Positions 9,186 through 17,552 of a DNA stretch of 64,000 nucleotides are shown in pieces. The DNA comes from Arthrobacter sp. cf158 (lineage in GTDB: Bacteria > Actinomycetota > Actinomycetes > Actinomycetales > Micrococcaceae), in the NCBI RefSeq assembly GCF_900106835.1, contig NZ_FNNR01000001.1, positions 285,182 through 349,181 on the forward strand. Reading direction: 5' to 3'. The notes under the pieces were generated by a model. That model saw only the letters and a list, made by a program, of their open reading frames with translations, was not told the origin of the DNA and did no database searches. The stretch's first letter is position 1. Every line of letters starts with the position of its first letter. Made by a program: the position numbers and the translations under genes.

Positions 9186-9338
9186 GGCACCTGCCGCCGG
9201 GCCTGCGGTCATTGCGTCCCACTTTGGAGGCCTGCGGGTCCAAATGCCCTAACATCACGGTCCCGCGCCTGCCTACTCTGGATGCAATAAGATCCGGACG
9301 CCATGGGTCCGGTGTTGAGCGAAACCAAGGTGGTAATG
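9186..9338. other. Intergenic stretch before the amidase gene
   Basis: Together with the repeat array this is the largest gene-free area of the window. It contains a short inverted repeat, TTTGGA (9223-9228) and TCCAAA (9239-9244), about 95 bases before the amidase start. That could be a regulator site, perhaps for the PucR protein, but the assignment is a guess. No RNA gene is seen. Confidence 0.3.
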
Positions 9339-10142
9339 ATGCTGCTCTCAGTCCTGCAGGCGAACGCTTCCGTCATGGACGTTGAGGCGAACCTGCGCAC
9401 AATCGACGACGCCGCGCAGCGCGCTGCCCACGCCGGGTCCGGCCTGCTCCTGACTCCGGAATTGTTCCCCGTGGGATACGCCCCGCTGCGCCTGCACGCC
9501 GAACTGGATCCCGCCACGCTGCCAAACCTTCGCGAACGCCTGGCAGACATCGCCCGCCGGCACGGTATCGGCTTGGTCTACAGCCTCCCCGCCGTCGCCA
9601 AGCAGGAAAGTGCCTGGCACATCACCGCCACCCTCGTGAATGCCAAGGGCGACGAGGTCCTGAACTACGCGAAGGTGCATCTCTTCGGCCCGGAGGAACA
9701 CAAGGCGTTCGTGGCCGCCCAAGAACCTCCCGCCGTCGTGGACTTCAACGGAATCCGTACGTCAATGCTGATCTGCTACGACGTCGAGTTTCCGGAAGCC
9801 GTCCGAGCGGCCGCCACACGCGGTGCAGAACTTCTGCTGGTGCCGACGGCGCTGTCCGCAGGCTTCGATAATGTCCCGCAGGTTCTTATCCGCGCCAGGG
9901 CTCTGGAAAGCCAATTGAACGTTGCGTATGCCAACCACAGCGGGCATGAGGATGTGTACACCTTCCTGGGCGGCAGCGTGGTGGCCGGACCGGACGGTTC
10001 CTTGCTCGCGGCAGCGGGGGAGTCTCCAACGCTGCTGTTCGCCGAGGTCGGCACGGAAACCGTGAAAGCAGCCCGCAGTGAAGTCCCGTACCTGCGCGAA
10101 CGCCGGCCGGAACTCTACGAAGAGTGGGATCACCGCGCCTAG
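9339..10142 (+). CDS. davA: Nitrilase-superfamily amidase, 5-aminopentanamidase (DavA)-like
   Basis: A 267-residue carbon-nitrogen hydrolase with the Glu-Lys-Cys triad visible: Glu in LLTPELFPVGY, Lys in NYAKVHLFGP, Cys in LICYDVEFPE. Length, the LICYDVEFPE motif and the ending YLRERRPELY resemble Pseudomonas DavA, which hydrolyses 5-aminopentanamide to 5-aminovalerate. I place the start at the ATG at 9339, with AAGGTGG five bases upstream; ATGs at 9336 and 9303 are alternatives. The lysine 2-monooxygenase-like gene at 14596 would make its substrate, which supports the call. An equally consistent option is 4-guanidinobutyramide hydrolase of the arginine monooxygenase pathway. The stop codon interleaves with the stop of the convergent PucR gene in one CTAG. 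Confidence 0.72.
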   Translation: MLLSVLQANASVMDVEANLRTIDDAAQRAAHAGSGLLLTPELFPVGYAPLRLHAELDPATLPNLRERLADIARRHGIGLVYSLPAVAKQESAWHITATLVNAKGDEVLNYAKVHLFGPEEHKAFVAAQEPPAVVDFNGIRTSMLICYDVEFPEAVRAAATRGAELLLVPTALSAGFDNVPQVLIRARALESQLNVAYANHSGHEDVYTFLGGSVVAGPDGSLLAAAGESPTLLFAEVGTETVKAARSEVPYLRERRPELYEEWDHRA

Positions 10143-11752
10143 CCGTCCGTCCCATCGGCGGAGGGGCCAACCACCAGCTCGTCCACGTACTGCAACGCGA
10201 ACCACAGCTCAGCCCGCACCTGCGCCTGGTTGAGGTCCATGTCCAGCAGTTCGCCGAGCACCCCGATCTGCCGCCGCACACTGTTCCTGTGCAATCCCAG
10301 CAGCTTGGCGGAGCCGTCCCAGCTGCCATTTTCGCTGAGCCATCCCCGCAGCACACTCAGGAGTGGGTCCCGCCGATCGGCTTCCAGCGAGAGCACGGGA
10401 GCCAGGAGGCGTTCCGCCAGCATGGATCCCGCCTCCCGACCAAGGAGCCCGGTAACAGACCACGTCACCTCATCCACGCGTGCGCTCTTGCCGGTGGTAA
10501 CAACGCGACTCCGCAGTGAACTCGCCCGTTGGTATGCCGCAGTGAGCCCCAGCAGTTCCGTCGGTTCGCCGATCACCAGCCGCCACCCCAGCTTCTCGAC
10601 GTCGGCCAGCAGGGAGTCATCAACCTTTAGCCGGGTGATCGCAGCGAAGCCGTACTCGGTGATCTCTACGAGTTTGGTGTCAAACAGCCTCCGCCACTGC
10701 AGCAGCTCGCGGACGGGCCCGTCGTCGGCAGCGCCGTCCACCCTGACGCCTTGGACCACCCGCATCTGTGCCGAGCGGGTAGAGGAGAGACTCTGCGCCA
10801 CCAGATCCTTGAGCCCGTTGACATGCTTGGTCCCGCCGGAGGTTATCGAGTCCGGGTGCAATAGAACCGCCGTGGCCAACTGGCTCGGAGCAAGCGAACC
10901 GCTGGTCCGCTGCCGCACCAACAGCTCCAGCAACCCCACGGCCGACTGAACTACGTTGTTCTGGGCAGGAGACAGCGGCGCATCCGAGCCGAGGATCAAC
11001 GCACCGAGGTTCGCGTCTTTGGTACTGCGTAGCGGATGCCCGAACACCAACGCCGATCCTGGTTGGTCAAATCCGTCCATCTCCACGCGAGGCCCGCTGC
11101 CGGACAGCAGCCGCTCAAGCATCGGCCCCAGCAATGAATGTTCGACGCCGTTGCTGCCGCCGCCGTTGTGCCTACGGGCCCTGACCCGCCCGTCCGCGCC
11201 AACGAGGACAGCCCACACGGGCACCCGCAGAACAAGGGCTGCGAGCAGTTCGTGTTCCGGCCTGGGGGAGAGGACAGCCCGCATGAGTTGGCGGTTGGTG
11301 TCGGCCAGCTGCCGGAACACCCTAGCGTTGTCCGTTTCCAGAAGCTGCGAAAATTCCAGCCCGATCGCCGCGAAGGGCAATGATTCCGGAACCTCGAACA
11401 AGGTGAGGTTGTGCCGGCGGCAGGCATCCACCAAGGCGTCGGGGACGGCGTCGAAATAGGGCCTGATCCCGAAGCCCAGCGCCGCCACCTTCGCATCTAC
11501 CAGCCGTTGGACGTAGGCATCCACCTTCGCCGCCGAGCCACCTTTCCCCAGGAAAGGCAGCCCGGCGGTCAGGAGAAACTCACCCTCCGGCAGGTATGGC
11601 GTGGGATCCTCCAGCTCACTGGGTTCCACCCACCGCAGCAGCGAGGCACCGCTGCCGCCGTCGTGAATCATGGTCAGCTCCGGCGGCAGCTGCTCCAGGA
11701 ACTGTTCCAGCGTGACGAAACTCAGGCGGGCGGTGGCGGGCTCAGGCGACAT
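10139..11752 (-). CDS. PucR-family transcriptional regulator
   Basis: A 537-residue regulator. The N-terminal PucR_1-like region (FVTLEQFLEQLPPELTMIHD onward) should sense a small molecule. The C-terminal PucR helix-turn-helix is clear in SENGSWDGSAKLLGLHRNSV and the following RRQIGVLGELLDMDL. Family members activate purine, amino-acid or polyamine catabolic genes. I choose the ATG at 11752, with GGCAGGG nearby; it overlaps the end of the racemase gene by 11 bases, indicating one transcript. Upstream in-frame codons lie deep in the racemase gene and look like noise. It is probably the activator of the surrounding amino-acid catabolic genes. Confidence 0.82.
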   Translation of the reverse strand: MSPEPATARLSFVTLEQFLEQLPPELTMIHDGGSGASLLRWVEPSELEDPTPYLPEGEFLLTAGLPFLGKGGSAAKVDAYVQRLVDAKVAALGFGIRPYFDAVPDALVDACRRHNLTLFEVPESLPFAAIGLEFSQLLETDNARVFRQLADTNRQLMRAVLSPRPEHELLAALVLRVPVWAVLVGADGRVRARRHNGGGSNGVEHSLLGPMLERLLSGSGPRVEMDGFDQPGSALVFGHPLRSTKDANLGALILGSDAPLSPAQNNVVQSAVGLLELLVRQRTSGSLAPSQLATAVLLHPDSITSGGTKHVNGLKDLVAQSLSSTRSAQMRVVQGVRVDGAADDGPVRELLQWRRLFDTKLVEITEYGFAAITRLKVDDSLLADVEKLGWRLVIGEPTELLGLTAAYQRASSLRSRVVTTGKSARVDEVTWSVTGLLGREAGSMLAERLLAPVLSLEADRRDPLLSVLRGWLSENGSWDGSAKLLGLHRNSVRRQIGVLGELLDMDLNQAQVRAELWFALQYVDELVVGPSADGTDG

Positions 11753-12974
11753 TGCCCTGCCCGGCGGCGGCCGGCTCCTGGTAGTCGGGGCACCGGTACG
11801 CACTAGTGGCGTAGGCCCGGGGGAGCCGGGGCGCAATCCTGTTGATGATCTCGTCCCCGTGGCTGCCAATGGCGGCGCCCCAGTCGTCGGCGCTCGCCGC
11901 CCCACACGCCGGGTCACCGAACAGCACGGCGGTGTCGCCGACGTCGATCCCTCCTGCGTCCGGTCCCAGGTCCACCATGAACTGGTCCATGCATACCTTG
12001 CCGATCACTGGCACGCTGCGACCCCCGATGTTCACCACGGAGCGGCCACTGATGCCCTTGGGAATGCCGTCCGCATAGCCGAGCGGGATGAGGCCGAGGT
12101 ACCGGGGTTCGTAGGTGATGGCCTGGTGTTCGTAGCTCACGCCTGTTCCGGCGGGAACCTTCTTGACCATGACCAGCGGCGCAGTCACGCTCAGTGCTGG
12201 GCGCAGGCCGAAGTCCGCAGGATCCAGGTGATCAGCGGGGGCGAGGCCGTAGATGGCGAGCCCTGCACGGACCATGTCGAAGTGGAATTCGGGGCGGTCC
12301 AGGATGTTCGCGGAGCTGGACACGTGCCGGAGTTCGGGGTTCAACCCGGCTTCGTGGGCCTCGCGGACGGCGTCCTCGAACTCGGCCACGGCGGCGGCAT
12401 TGCCTGGGTGGGCCGGGACGTCGGCCCAGGCCAGGTGGGTCCAGAGGCCACGGACGCGGAGTGTTCCGTCCAGTTCGGCTTGCCGGGCACGGGCTACCAG
12501 TTCAGCCCAATCTTCCTTACGCGCGCCGCCGCGGCTCAGTCCGCTGTCCAGTTCCAGATGCACGACGGCGGGGCGGCCGAGGCGCCCGGCGATGCCTTCC
12601 AGCACCTCCAGTTGGCCAACGCTGCCGAGGGACACATCGACGTCGTTTTCGAGCGCTTCAAGAATGGTGGCACTCGTCTGGGATGCCAGATACAGCCAGG
12701 AAAGGATGGGTACCGTGATCCCCGCTTGCCGGAGTGCCAGGGCTTCTGTGAGCTGGGCTGTTCCCAGCCAGTCAACCCCGGCATCCACTGCGGCGCGGGC
12801 CACTTCCACCAACCCATGGCCGTAGGCGTTGCCCTTCACCACGGCCATGAAGTGCGGCGCTTCGGTGCGCATCTTCAGGGCTTTGACATTGTCTGAAATC
12901 GCAGACAGGTCCACGGTGACCTGTCCCGAAAGGGCCGCCGGGGCAGCCGCTTGATATTGTGCATTACGTCTCAT
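11742..12974 (-). CDS. alr: Alanine racemase-family PLP enzyme
   Basis: A 410-residue fold-type III PLP racemase. The PLP lysine is residue 47 in FMAVVKGNAYGHG, and the second catalytic base is probably the Tyr of GVSYEHQ. The C-terminal beta domain (LGLIPLGYADGIPKG, VPVIGKVCMDQFMVDLG) is complete. Alanine racemase makes D-alanine for peptidoglycan. Here, however, the gene sits among amino-acid catabolic genes and is co-oriented with the PucR regulator, so it may instead convert D-lysine or another D-amino acid into the L-form used by the neighbouring monooxygenase. A -10-like TATAGT lies eight bases before the ATG and no ribosome-binding site is seen, so the transcript may be leaderless. Confidence 0.85.
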   Translation of the reverse strand: MRRNAQYQAAAPAALSGQVTVDLSAISDNVKALKMRTEAPHFMAVVKGNAYGHGLVEVARAAVDAGVDWLGTAQLTEALALRQAGITVPILSWLYLASQTSATILEALENDVDVSLGSVGQLEVLEGIAGRLGRPAVVHLELDSGLSRGGARKEDWAELVARARQAELDGTLRVRGLWTHLAWADVPAHPGNAAAVAEFEDAVREAHEAGLNPELRHVSSSANILDRPEFHFDMVRAGLAIYGLAPADHLDPADFGLRPALSVTAPLVMVKKVPAGTGVSYEHQAITYEPRYLGLIPLGYADGIPKGISGRSVVNIGGRSVPVIGKVCMDQFMVDLGPDAGGIDVGDTAVLFGDPACGAASADDWGAAIGSHGDEIINRIAPRLPRAYATSAYRCPDYQEPAAAGQGNVA

Positions 12975-12982
12975 GGTTGAAC

Positions 12983-12990
12983 ACTATAGG
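12983..12990. promoter_or_regulatory. Overlapping divergent -10 elements (CTATAG)
   Basis: The sequence ACTATAGG reads as TATAGG on the plus strand (12985-12990) and TATAGT on the minus strand (12988-12983), overlapping in the symmetric hexamer CTATAG. It lies between the divergent racemase and permease genes. It would serve as a shared bidirectional promoter core. -35 matches are poor on both strands. Confidence 0.4.
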
Positions 12991-13072
12991 TCATTTTGCA
13001 CCGCGGTGAGAGGTGGCTCACATGCCAGTCTTGTGGAGGGGAAATCGAAACTACTTGGAAGGGACGTCAAGG

Positions 13073-14599
13073 GTGACTGTGCCTGTGAACACCGAAAATT
13101 CAGCGGCGCCGGCCGTCACGAGGCCAAGCCTCGGGGCTCAGCTTTTGCGCCGCAAGCCCATTGGCCAGATGGTCAGTGAAGCCGGAAGCAGCGAGGGCGG
13201 TACGCCTTTGGTCCGCAGCTTTGGCGTCCTCCAGCTGACCATGATCAGCGTGGGCGCCACGCTCGGCACCGGCATCCTTGTCATCCTGGGCGAATCCGTG
13301 CCGCTCGCAGGACCGGCTATTTGGATCTCCTTTGTCATCGCCGGCCTCGCAGCGCTGCTCTCCGCCGTGTCCTACGCGGAAATGGCGGGGCTGGTCCCCG
13401 TGGCAGGGTCCAGCTACTCCTACTCCTACGCCACCATGGGCGAGGGCATGGCCTGGATCTGTGGGTGGTGCCTCGTGCTGGAATACGCAGTCTCTGTGGC
13501 CGCGGTAGCCGTTGGTGCGGGGCAGTACGTCAATGAGACCTTGGCGGCCTTTGGACAGTTCCTTCCGGACGCCGTGAGCCAGCCGCCCGGCGACGGCGGC
13601 GTGGTGAACCTCCCCGCGATGGTCATCGTGGTGCTGGCCATGATTCTTCTGGTGCGCGGTGCGCGGGAGAGCGCATGGATCAACACAGCCATCGTGATCG
13701 TCAAGGTGGGCATCCTCATCTTCTTCTGTGCCGTGGCCTTCACCGCCTTCAACGCAGGAAACTTCGAGCCGCTCCTGCCCATGGGTGCAGCAGGGGTTTC
13801 CGCCGCAGCCTCGAGCGTCTTCTTCTCCTACATCGGCTTCGATGCCGCCTCCACCGCCGGCGAAGAAGCCAAGAACCCCAAGCGCGACCTGCCCCGGGCC
13901 ATCATGCTCTCCATGGTGATCGTCACCAGCATTTACGTCCTGGTTGCCGTGGCAGCCATCGGCGCCCGCCCCTGGAACTGGTTCGACGGTACCGAAGCTG
14001 CCCTGGTGCAGATCCTCCACGAGATCACCGGCCAGCCGTGGATCGCTTTGGTCTTCTCCGTCGGTGCTGTGCTTGCCATCGCCAGCATTGTGCTGACTGT
14101 TCTCTACGGCCAGACCCGCATCATGCTGTCCATGTCCCGCGATGGCATGGTTCCCAAGGTCTTTGGCCGTGTGTCCCGCCGCACGGGCACGCCGGTGGCC
14201 GGGACACTCATCATCGGCATCGCTGTTGCCCTCACGGCAGGCTTGGTCCCCCTCGGCGCCCTGGCAGACGCCACCAGCATCGGCACGCTCTTCGCTTTCG
14301 CACTGGTGAACGTCGCGGTCATCTACCTCCGGCGCAACCGCCCCGATCTTGAGCGGAGCTTCCGGGTCCCGCTGTATCCCATCACGCCGATCCTGGGCAC
14401 GTTGATGTGCGCCTACCTGATGCTCAACCTGGGCGCCGACACGTGGATCACCTTCGGCGTATGGATGCTTGTGGGCATCGCCATCTACTTCGGCTATGGA
14501 CGCCGGAACTCCAAGGTAGCCGCGCTCAGCGAGCAGGACTACCGTGAATTAACCACCAGGGCCGTGAGCCCGGAACCTGTGAAAGCAGAAAACTCATGA
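13073..14599 (+). CDS. APC-family amino acid permease
   Basis: A roughly 508-residue transporter with about twelve membrane segments. APC signatures include MISVGATLGTGILVILGE at the first helix and FSYIGFDAASTAGEEAKNPK near the middle. It is closest in style to cationic amino-acid transporters of the CAT/YfnA type, which fits lysine or arginine uptake. The start is uncertain: GTG 13073 has GGAAGGGA eight bases upstream, while GTG 13013 and ATG 13022 are also in frame. Its stop overlaps the next start (ATGA at 14596-14599), so permease and flavoenzyme are translationally coupled. Substrate preference is inferred from that coupling. Confidence 0.88.
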   Translation: MTVPVNTENSAAPAVTRPSLGAQLLRRKPIGQMVSEAGSSEGGTPLVRSFGVLQLTMISVGATLGTGILVILGESVPLAGPAIWISFVIAGLAALLSAVSYAEMAGLVPVAGSSYSYSYATMGEGMAWICGWCLVLEYAVSVAAVAVGAGQYVNETLAAFGQFLPDAVSQPPGDGGVVNLPAMVIVVLAMILLVRGARESAWINTAIVIVKVGILIFFCAVAFTAFNAGNFEPLLPMGAAGVSAAASSVFFSYIGFDAASTAGEEAKNPKRDLPRAIMLSMVIVTSIYVLVAVAAIGARPWNWFDGTEAALVQILHEITGQPWIALVFSVGAVLAIASIVLTVLYGQTRIMLSMSRDGMVPKVFGRVSRRTGTPVAGTLIIGIAVALTAGLVPLGALADATSIGTLFAFALVNVAVIYLRRNRPDLERSFRVPLYPITPILGTLMCAYLMLNLGADTWITFGVWMLVGIAIYFGYGRRNSKVAALSEQDYRELTTRAVSPEPVKAENS

Positions 14600-16299
14600 C
14601 CACCGCCACTGAACTTCCCGTTGCTGATCCGCAGGGCCAGGCCCCTGCAGACGAGGCTCCCATCACCATGCTGAACCCGGACTTCCCGTTCAGCTACGAC
14701 CACTACCTGGCGCACCCGGACGGTTTGGGCTCTGTTCCCGAGGAGCTGTACGGAACGGAAGTGGCCATCATCGGTGCCGGCCTGTCCGGGCTGGTCACGG
14801 CGTATGAACTCATGAAGCTCGGTCTCAAACCGGTCATCTACGAGGCCGACCAGATCGGTGGGCGCCTCCGGACAGCAAGCTTCCCCTCGGCTCCAGGTGT
14901 GGTGGCCGATCTCGGCGGCATGCGGTTCCCGGTATCCGGCAAGGCCTTCTACCACTACGTGGACCTGCTCGGCCTGGATACCAACGAGTTCCCCAACCCC
15001 ATGGCGCCGGCCACGTCCAGCACGGTCATCGAGCTGGCGGGCAAGAAGCATTACGCCACCACGGCCGACGAACTGCCGGAGTTCTTCCGCGAAGTGGCCG
15101 ACGCATGGAAAGCCGCAGTTAACGATGGTGCTGCCTTCGCTGAAATGCAGGAGGCCATCAAGGCCCGCGACACCAAGCGGATCAAAGAACTCTGGAACGC
15201 GCTCCTGCCTGAGTTGGATGAGCAGACGTTCTACGGCTTCATCGCAGCCAGCAAGTCTTTCAAGGAGGCCGGCTTCGCTCACCGTGAAGCATTCGGCCAA
15301 GTGGGCTTCGGCACCGGTGGTTGGGATACCGACTTCCCCAACTCCATCCTCGAAATCCTCCGCGTGGTCTACACCGACGCCGACGACCAGCACCGCTCCA
15401 TTGCGGGAGGAGCGCAAAGGCTCCCCGAGGCACTTTGGAGCCACGCGCCGTCGGGCCTTAAGTATTGGCCTGAAGGCACCTCGTTGGCTTCCCTGCACTC
15501 CGGTTCGCCGCGCGGAGCCGTGGACAACATCCGCCGCGCGGAGAACGGCGACCTCCTGGTCCGCGAGAACTGGGGGCGCGAGGCCACATACCAAGCCGTG
15601 GTGACCACGTGCCAGTCCTGGTTGCTGTCCACGCGCATCCACACCGAGGAAGCGCTGTTCCCCGCCGAGTTGTGGACCGCGATTGAGCGCTCGCACTACA
15701 TGCAGTCGTCCAAGACGTTCGTGATGGTGGACCGGCCGTTCTGGAAGGACATCGATCCTGAGACCGGCCACGAGGTCTTGTCCATGACCCTCACCGACCG
15801 CCTGAACCGGGCAACGTACTTGCTCGACGACGGTCCGGACAAGCCCGCTGTGATCCTCCTGTCCTACACATGGAACGACGACGCCCTGAAATGGCTTGCG
15901 CTCACCGCCGAGGAACGCGTGAAGCTCATGCTGCACTCCTTGGAGCAGATCTACCCGGGCGTGGACATTTCAAGCCACATCATCGGGCAGCCGATCACGG
16001 TGTCCTGGGAAGCGGACCCCAACTTCATGGGCGCGTTCAAGGCCAACCTGCCCGGACACTACCGGTACCAGCAGCGCTTGTTCACGCACTTCAAGCAGGA
16101 CCAGCTGGCGGAACACCAGCGCGGAATCTTCCTCGCGGGTGACGACGTGTCCTTCACCGCTGGATGGGCCGAGGGTGCTGTGACCACGGGCCTGAACGCC
16201 GTGTGGGGAGTGGTGAACCACCTCGGCGGATCATCGGCTGAAGGCAACCCGGGTCCGGGCGACCTGCTGGACGAACTCGGCCCGATCAGCCTGGACTAA
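14596..16299 (+). CDS. davB: Flavin amino-acid monooxygenase, lysine 2-monooxygenase (DavB)-like
   Basis: A 567-residue FAD enzyme of the tryptophan/lysine 2-monooxygenase branch of the amine oxidase family. The dinucleotide-binding GAGLSG is at residues 60-65, followed by E-x7-GGR about 20 residues later. Stretches such as ELMKLGLKPVIYEA, DLGGMRFPVS, FGQVGFGTGGWD, YMQSSKTFVMVDRPFWKD and ITVSWEADP closely resemble Pseudomonas DavB as I recall it. Lysine 2-monooxygenase converts L-lysine, O2 and water into 5-aminopentanamide and CO2. The coupled permease and the DavA-like amidase support the pathway. Arginine 2-monooxygenase, known from actinobacteria, is the main alternative. The gene ends 17 bases before a palindromic repeat. 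Confidence 0.82.
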   Translation: MTTATELPVADPQGQAPADEAPITMLNPDFPFSYDHYLAHPDGLGSVPEELYGTEVAIIGAGLSGLVTAYELMKLGLKPVIYEADQIGGRLRTASFPSAPGVVADLGGMRFPVSGKAFYHYVDLLGLDTNEFPNPMAPATSSTVIELAGKKHYATTADELPEFFREVADAWKAAVNDGAAFAEMQEAIKARDTKRIKELWNALLPELDEQTFYGFIAASKSFKEAGFAHREAFGQVGFGTGGWDTDFPNSILEILRVVYTDADDQHRSIAGGAQRLPEALWSHAPSGLKYWPEGTSLASLHSGSPRGAVDNIRRAENGDLLVRENWGREATYQAVVTTCQSWLLSTRIHTEEALFPAELWTAIERSHYMQSSKTFVMVDRPFWKDIDPETGHEVLSMTLTDRLNRATYLLDDGPDKPAVILLSYTWNDDALKWLALTAEERVKLMLHSLEQIYPGVDISSHIIGQPITVSWEADPNFMGAFKANLPGHYRYQQRLFTHFKQDQLAEHQRGIFLAGDDVSFTAGWAEGAVTTGLNAVWGVVNHLGGSSAEGNPGPGDLLDELGPISLD

Positions 16300-16315
16300 A
16301 CTTCCCGGCTACGTT

Positions 16316-16376
16316 GCGAGGCCCGCTCTACGCCCCAAACCCTCAGGTTAGGCCGCAGAGCGGGCCTCGCATTCGT
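16316..16376. repeat. Palindromic intergenic repeat, copy B1
   Basis: A 61-bp element with perfect 14-bp outer arms GCGAGGCCCGCTCT (16316-16329) and AGAGCGGGCCTCGC (16357-16370), plus an inner stem CCAAACC/GGTTAGG. It is identical to the element at 17553-17613 and related to the array at 8975-9185. It lies between convergent genes and could end both transcripts, but there is no T tract. Confidence 0.85.
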
Positions 16377-16403
16377 GGTTGTGTGGCCAGCGGCTGGGCC
16401 GGT

Positions 16404-17120
16404 TCAGCGCAGGGCCAGTGCGAGCCCGAGCATGGCCAGCGCGAGCAGCGGGAAGATCCAGTTGGTGATGATCGTCGTGAGGATCTTCGTCCCGGTCCCG
16501 TTGCGTGGAGTCGTGTTGGAGCGCGGGTCGGTGATGTACTCGCCGTCGTAGCCCCAAGACCGGATGGTGATGGCGATCGACAGGAGCACCATGACTGTGG
16601 CGCTGCCGACGAGCCAGGGCAGGGGATCCAACGCCAGCCATGCGTCGGCCTGGGTGGCTGGAGTCGTTACGGCCGAGAGGAGACCGGACATGGCGCAGAT
16701 TGCAACAAGGGCGATGAGTACCCAGATGCGTCGGATGGCTGCGTGGATATATAGCGGCAGGAGGGCCATCGCCACCGCTGGTGTGGCCAGGAAGGCTACC
16801 TGTGCCGGCGAAACCAGCATCGCTTCAGAGCTAACCCAGGACGCCACTGCCTGGCTGAAAAGCAGGAAAGCCAAGAGGCTCAAGAGCAATGGCCAGAGTG
16901 CCTTCTTGACCCACTCATTGCGTGGTGCCGTTGGTAGTTCAAGCGCGGCGGCGTAGTTTCGGGCCGGCCCGAATGCTTCCTCGGCTCCCTGGCCCGAATC
17001 GCTGAGGAGCTCGCGCGCGCTTGCCACGGTGTCACCAATCGCGTCCCCACGTACCTGGCGCAGACGAAGTTCCAGGATGAGTTCGTCAAACCATTTTTTG
17101 TCGGTAGTTTCCTGCATCAT
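16404..17120 (-). CDS. HAAS-domain membrane protein partnered with PadR
   Basis: A 238-residue protein. Its first 60 or so residues are a soluble, charged HAAS-like domain (WFDELILELRLRQVRGDAIG ending in GPARNYAAALELP). Five to six hydrophobic segments follow, between about residues 75 and 238. HAAS proteins are often encoded right after a PadR repressor and may sense or export membrane-active compounds; their biochemical role is not settled. The start overlaps the stop of the PadR gene by four bases (ATGA), so they form a two-gene operon. The pair is bracketed by two identical 61-bp repeats. I cannot assign a substrate. Confidence 0.75.
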   Translation of the reverse strand: MMQETTDKKWFDELILELRLRQVRGDAIGDTVASARELLSDSGQGAEEAFGPARNYAAALELPTAPRNEWVKKALWPLLLSLLAFLLFSQAVASWVSSEAMLVSPAQVAFLATPAVAMALLPLYIHAAIRRIWVLIALVAICAMSGLLSAVTTPATQADAWLALDPLPWLVGSATVMVLLSIAITIRSWGYDGEYITDPRSNTTPRNGTGTKILTTIITNWIFPLLALAMLGLALALR

Positions 17121-17503
17121 GTAGTGATCTCCTTCGTGTGCTGTCCGTCGCTGAGGTATCGGTTGCTGAGTGCGGTGAATCGCAGCCAGTCCGCGCTGAG
17201 CCGGTTCTTTTCGGCACGCCCGCGGTCAGTCAACGCGAAGTACTTTCGGCCCGGTCCGCCGTCACCTGCCCGCCATTCGGTGGTTACCATGCCGGCAGCC
17301 TCGTAGCGAGTGAGGAGTGGGTAGAGGGTGCCGCCTTTGACGGTGCCGAAACCGTTGCGCTCGAGTTCACTGATGATCGCGTAACCGTAGGAGGGTCCGG
17401 CGGAGAGGGCGTGAAGCGCAAAGAAACCCAGGGTCGCCCTCAGCCAATCGCTTGGCCAATCGGCGCCCTCTGACGCCGGTGGCTCAGGATGAGAAACTGT
17501 CAT
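17117..17503 (-). CDS. PadR-family transcriptional repressor
   Basis: A 128-residue winged-helix protein with the PadR pattern: GPSYGYAIISELERNGFG, then the recognition part VKGGTLYPLLTRYEAAGMV, then the wing GPGRKYFALTDRG. It overlaps the HAAS membrane protein gene by four bases and very probably represses the pair. A short inverted repeat TGAC-N6-GTCA (17503-17516) coincides with the start codon and an AT-rich -10-like stretch, so the message may be leaderless and autorepressed. The ligand is unknown; other PadR/HAAS pairs respond to envelope stress or toxic compounds. Confidence 0.88.
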   Translation of the reverse strand: MTVSHPEPPASEGADWPSDWLRATLGFFALHALSAGPSYGYAIISELERNGFGTVKGGTLYPLLTRYEAAGMVTTEWRAGDGGPGRKYFALTDRGRAEKNRLSADWLRFTALSNRYLSDGQHTKEITT

Positions 17504-17552
17504 GACTATATTGTCACTCTAAGTAGTTAGCCTGTAAAGCCACTGATACACA

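Noticed and set aside
8750..9258. Repeat-encoded peptides across the tandem array
   Set aside because: Several frames stay open through the three copies because the period is short and GC-rich. They have no ribosome-binding site and translate to Arg/Pro/Thr repeats.
11670..12896. Open frame of 408 codons opposite the racemase gene
   Set aside because: The opposite strand has an intact alanine-racemase fold; this frame is a shadow.
12964..13072. Lysine riboswitch in front of the permease
   Set aside because: The leader is at most about 80 bases and lacks the conserved junctions of the lysine aptamer.
14539..15936. Open frame of 465 codons on the minus strand opposite the monooxygenase gene
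   Set aside because: It mirrors the real davB-like gene and has no family motif or ribosome-binding site.
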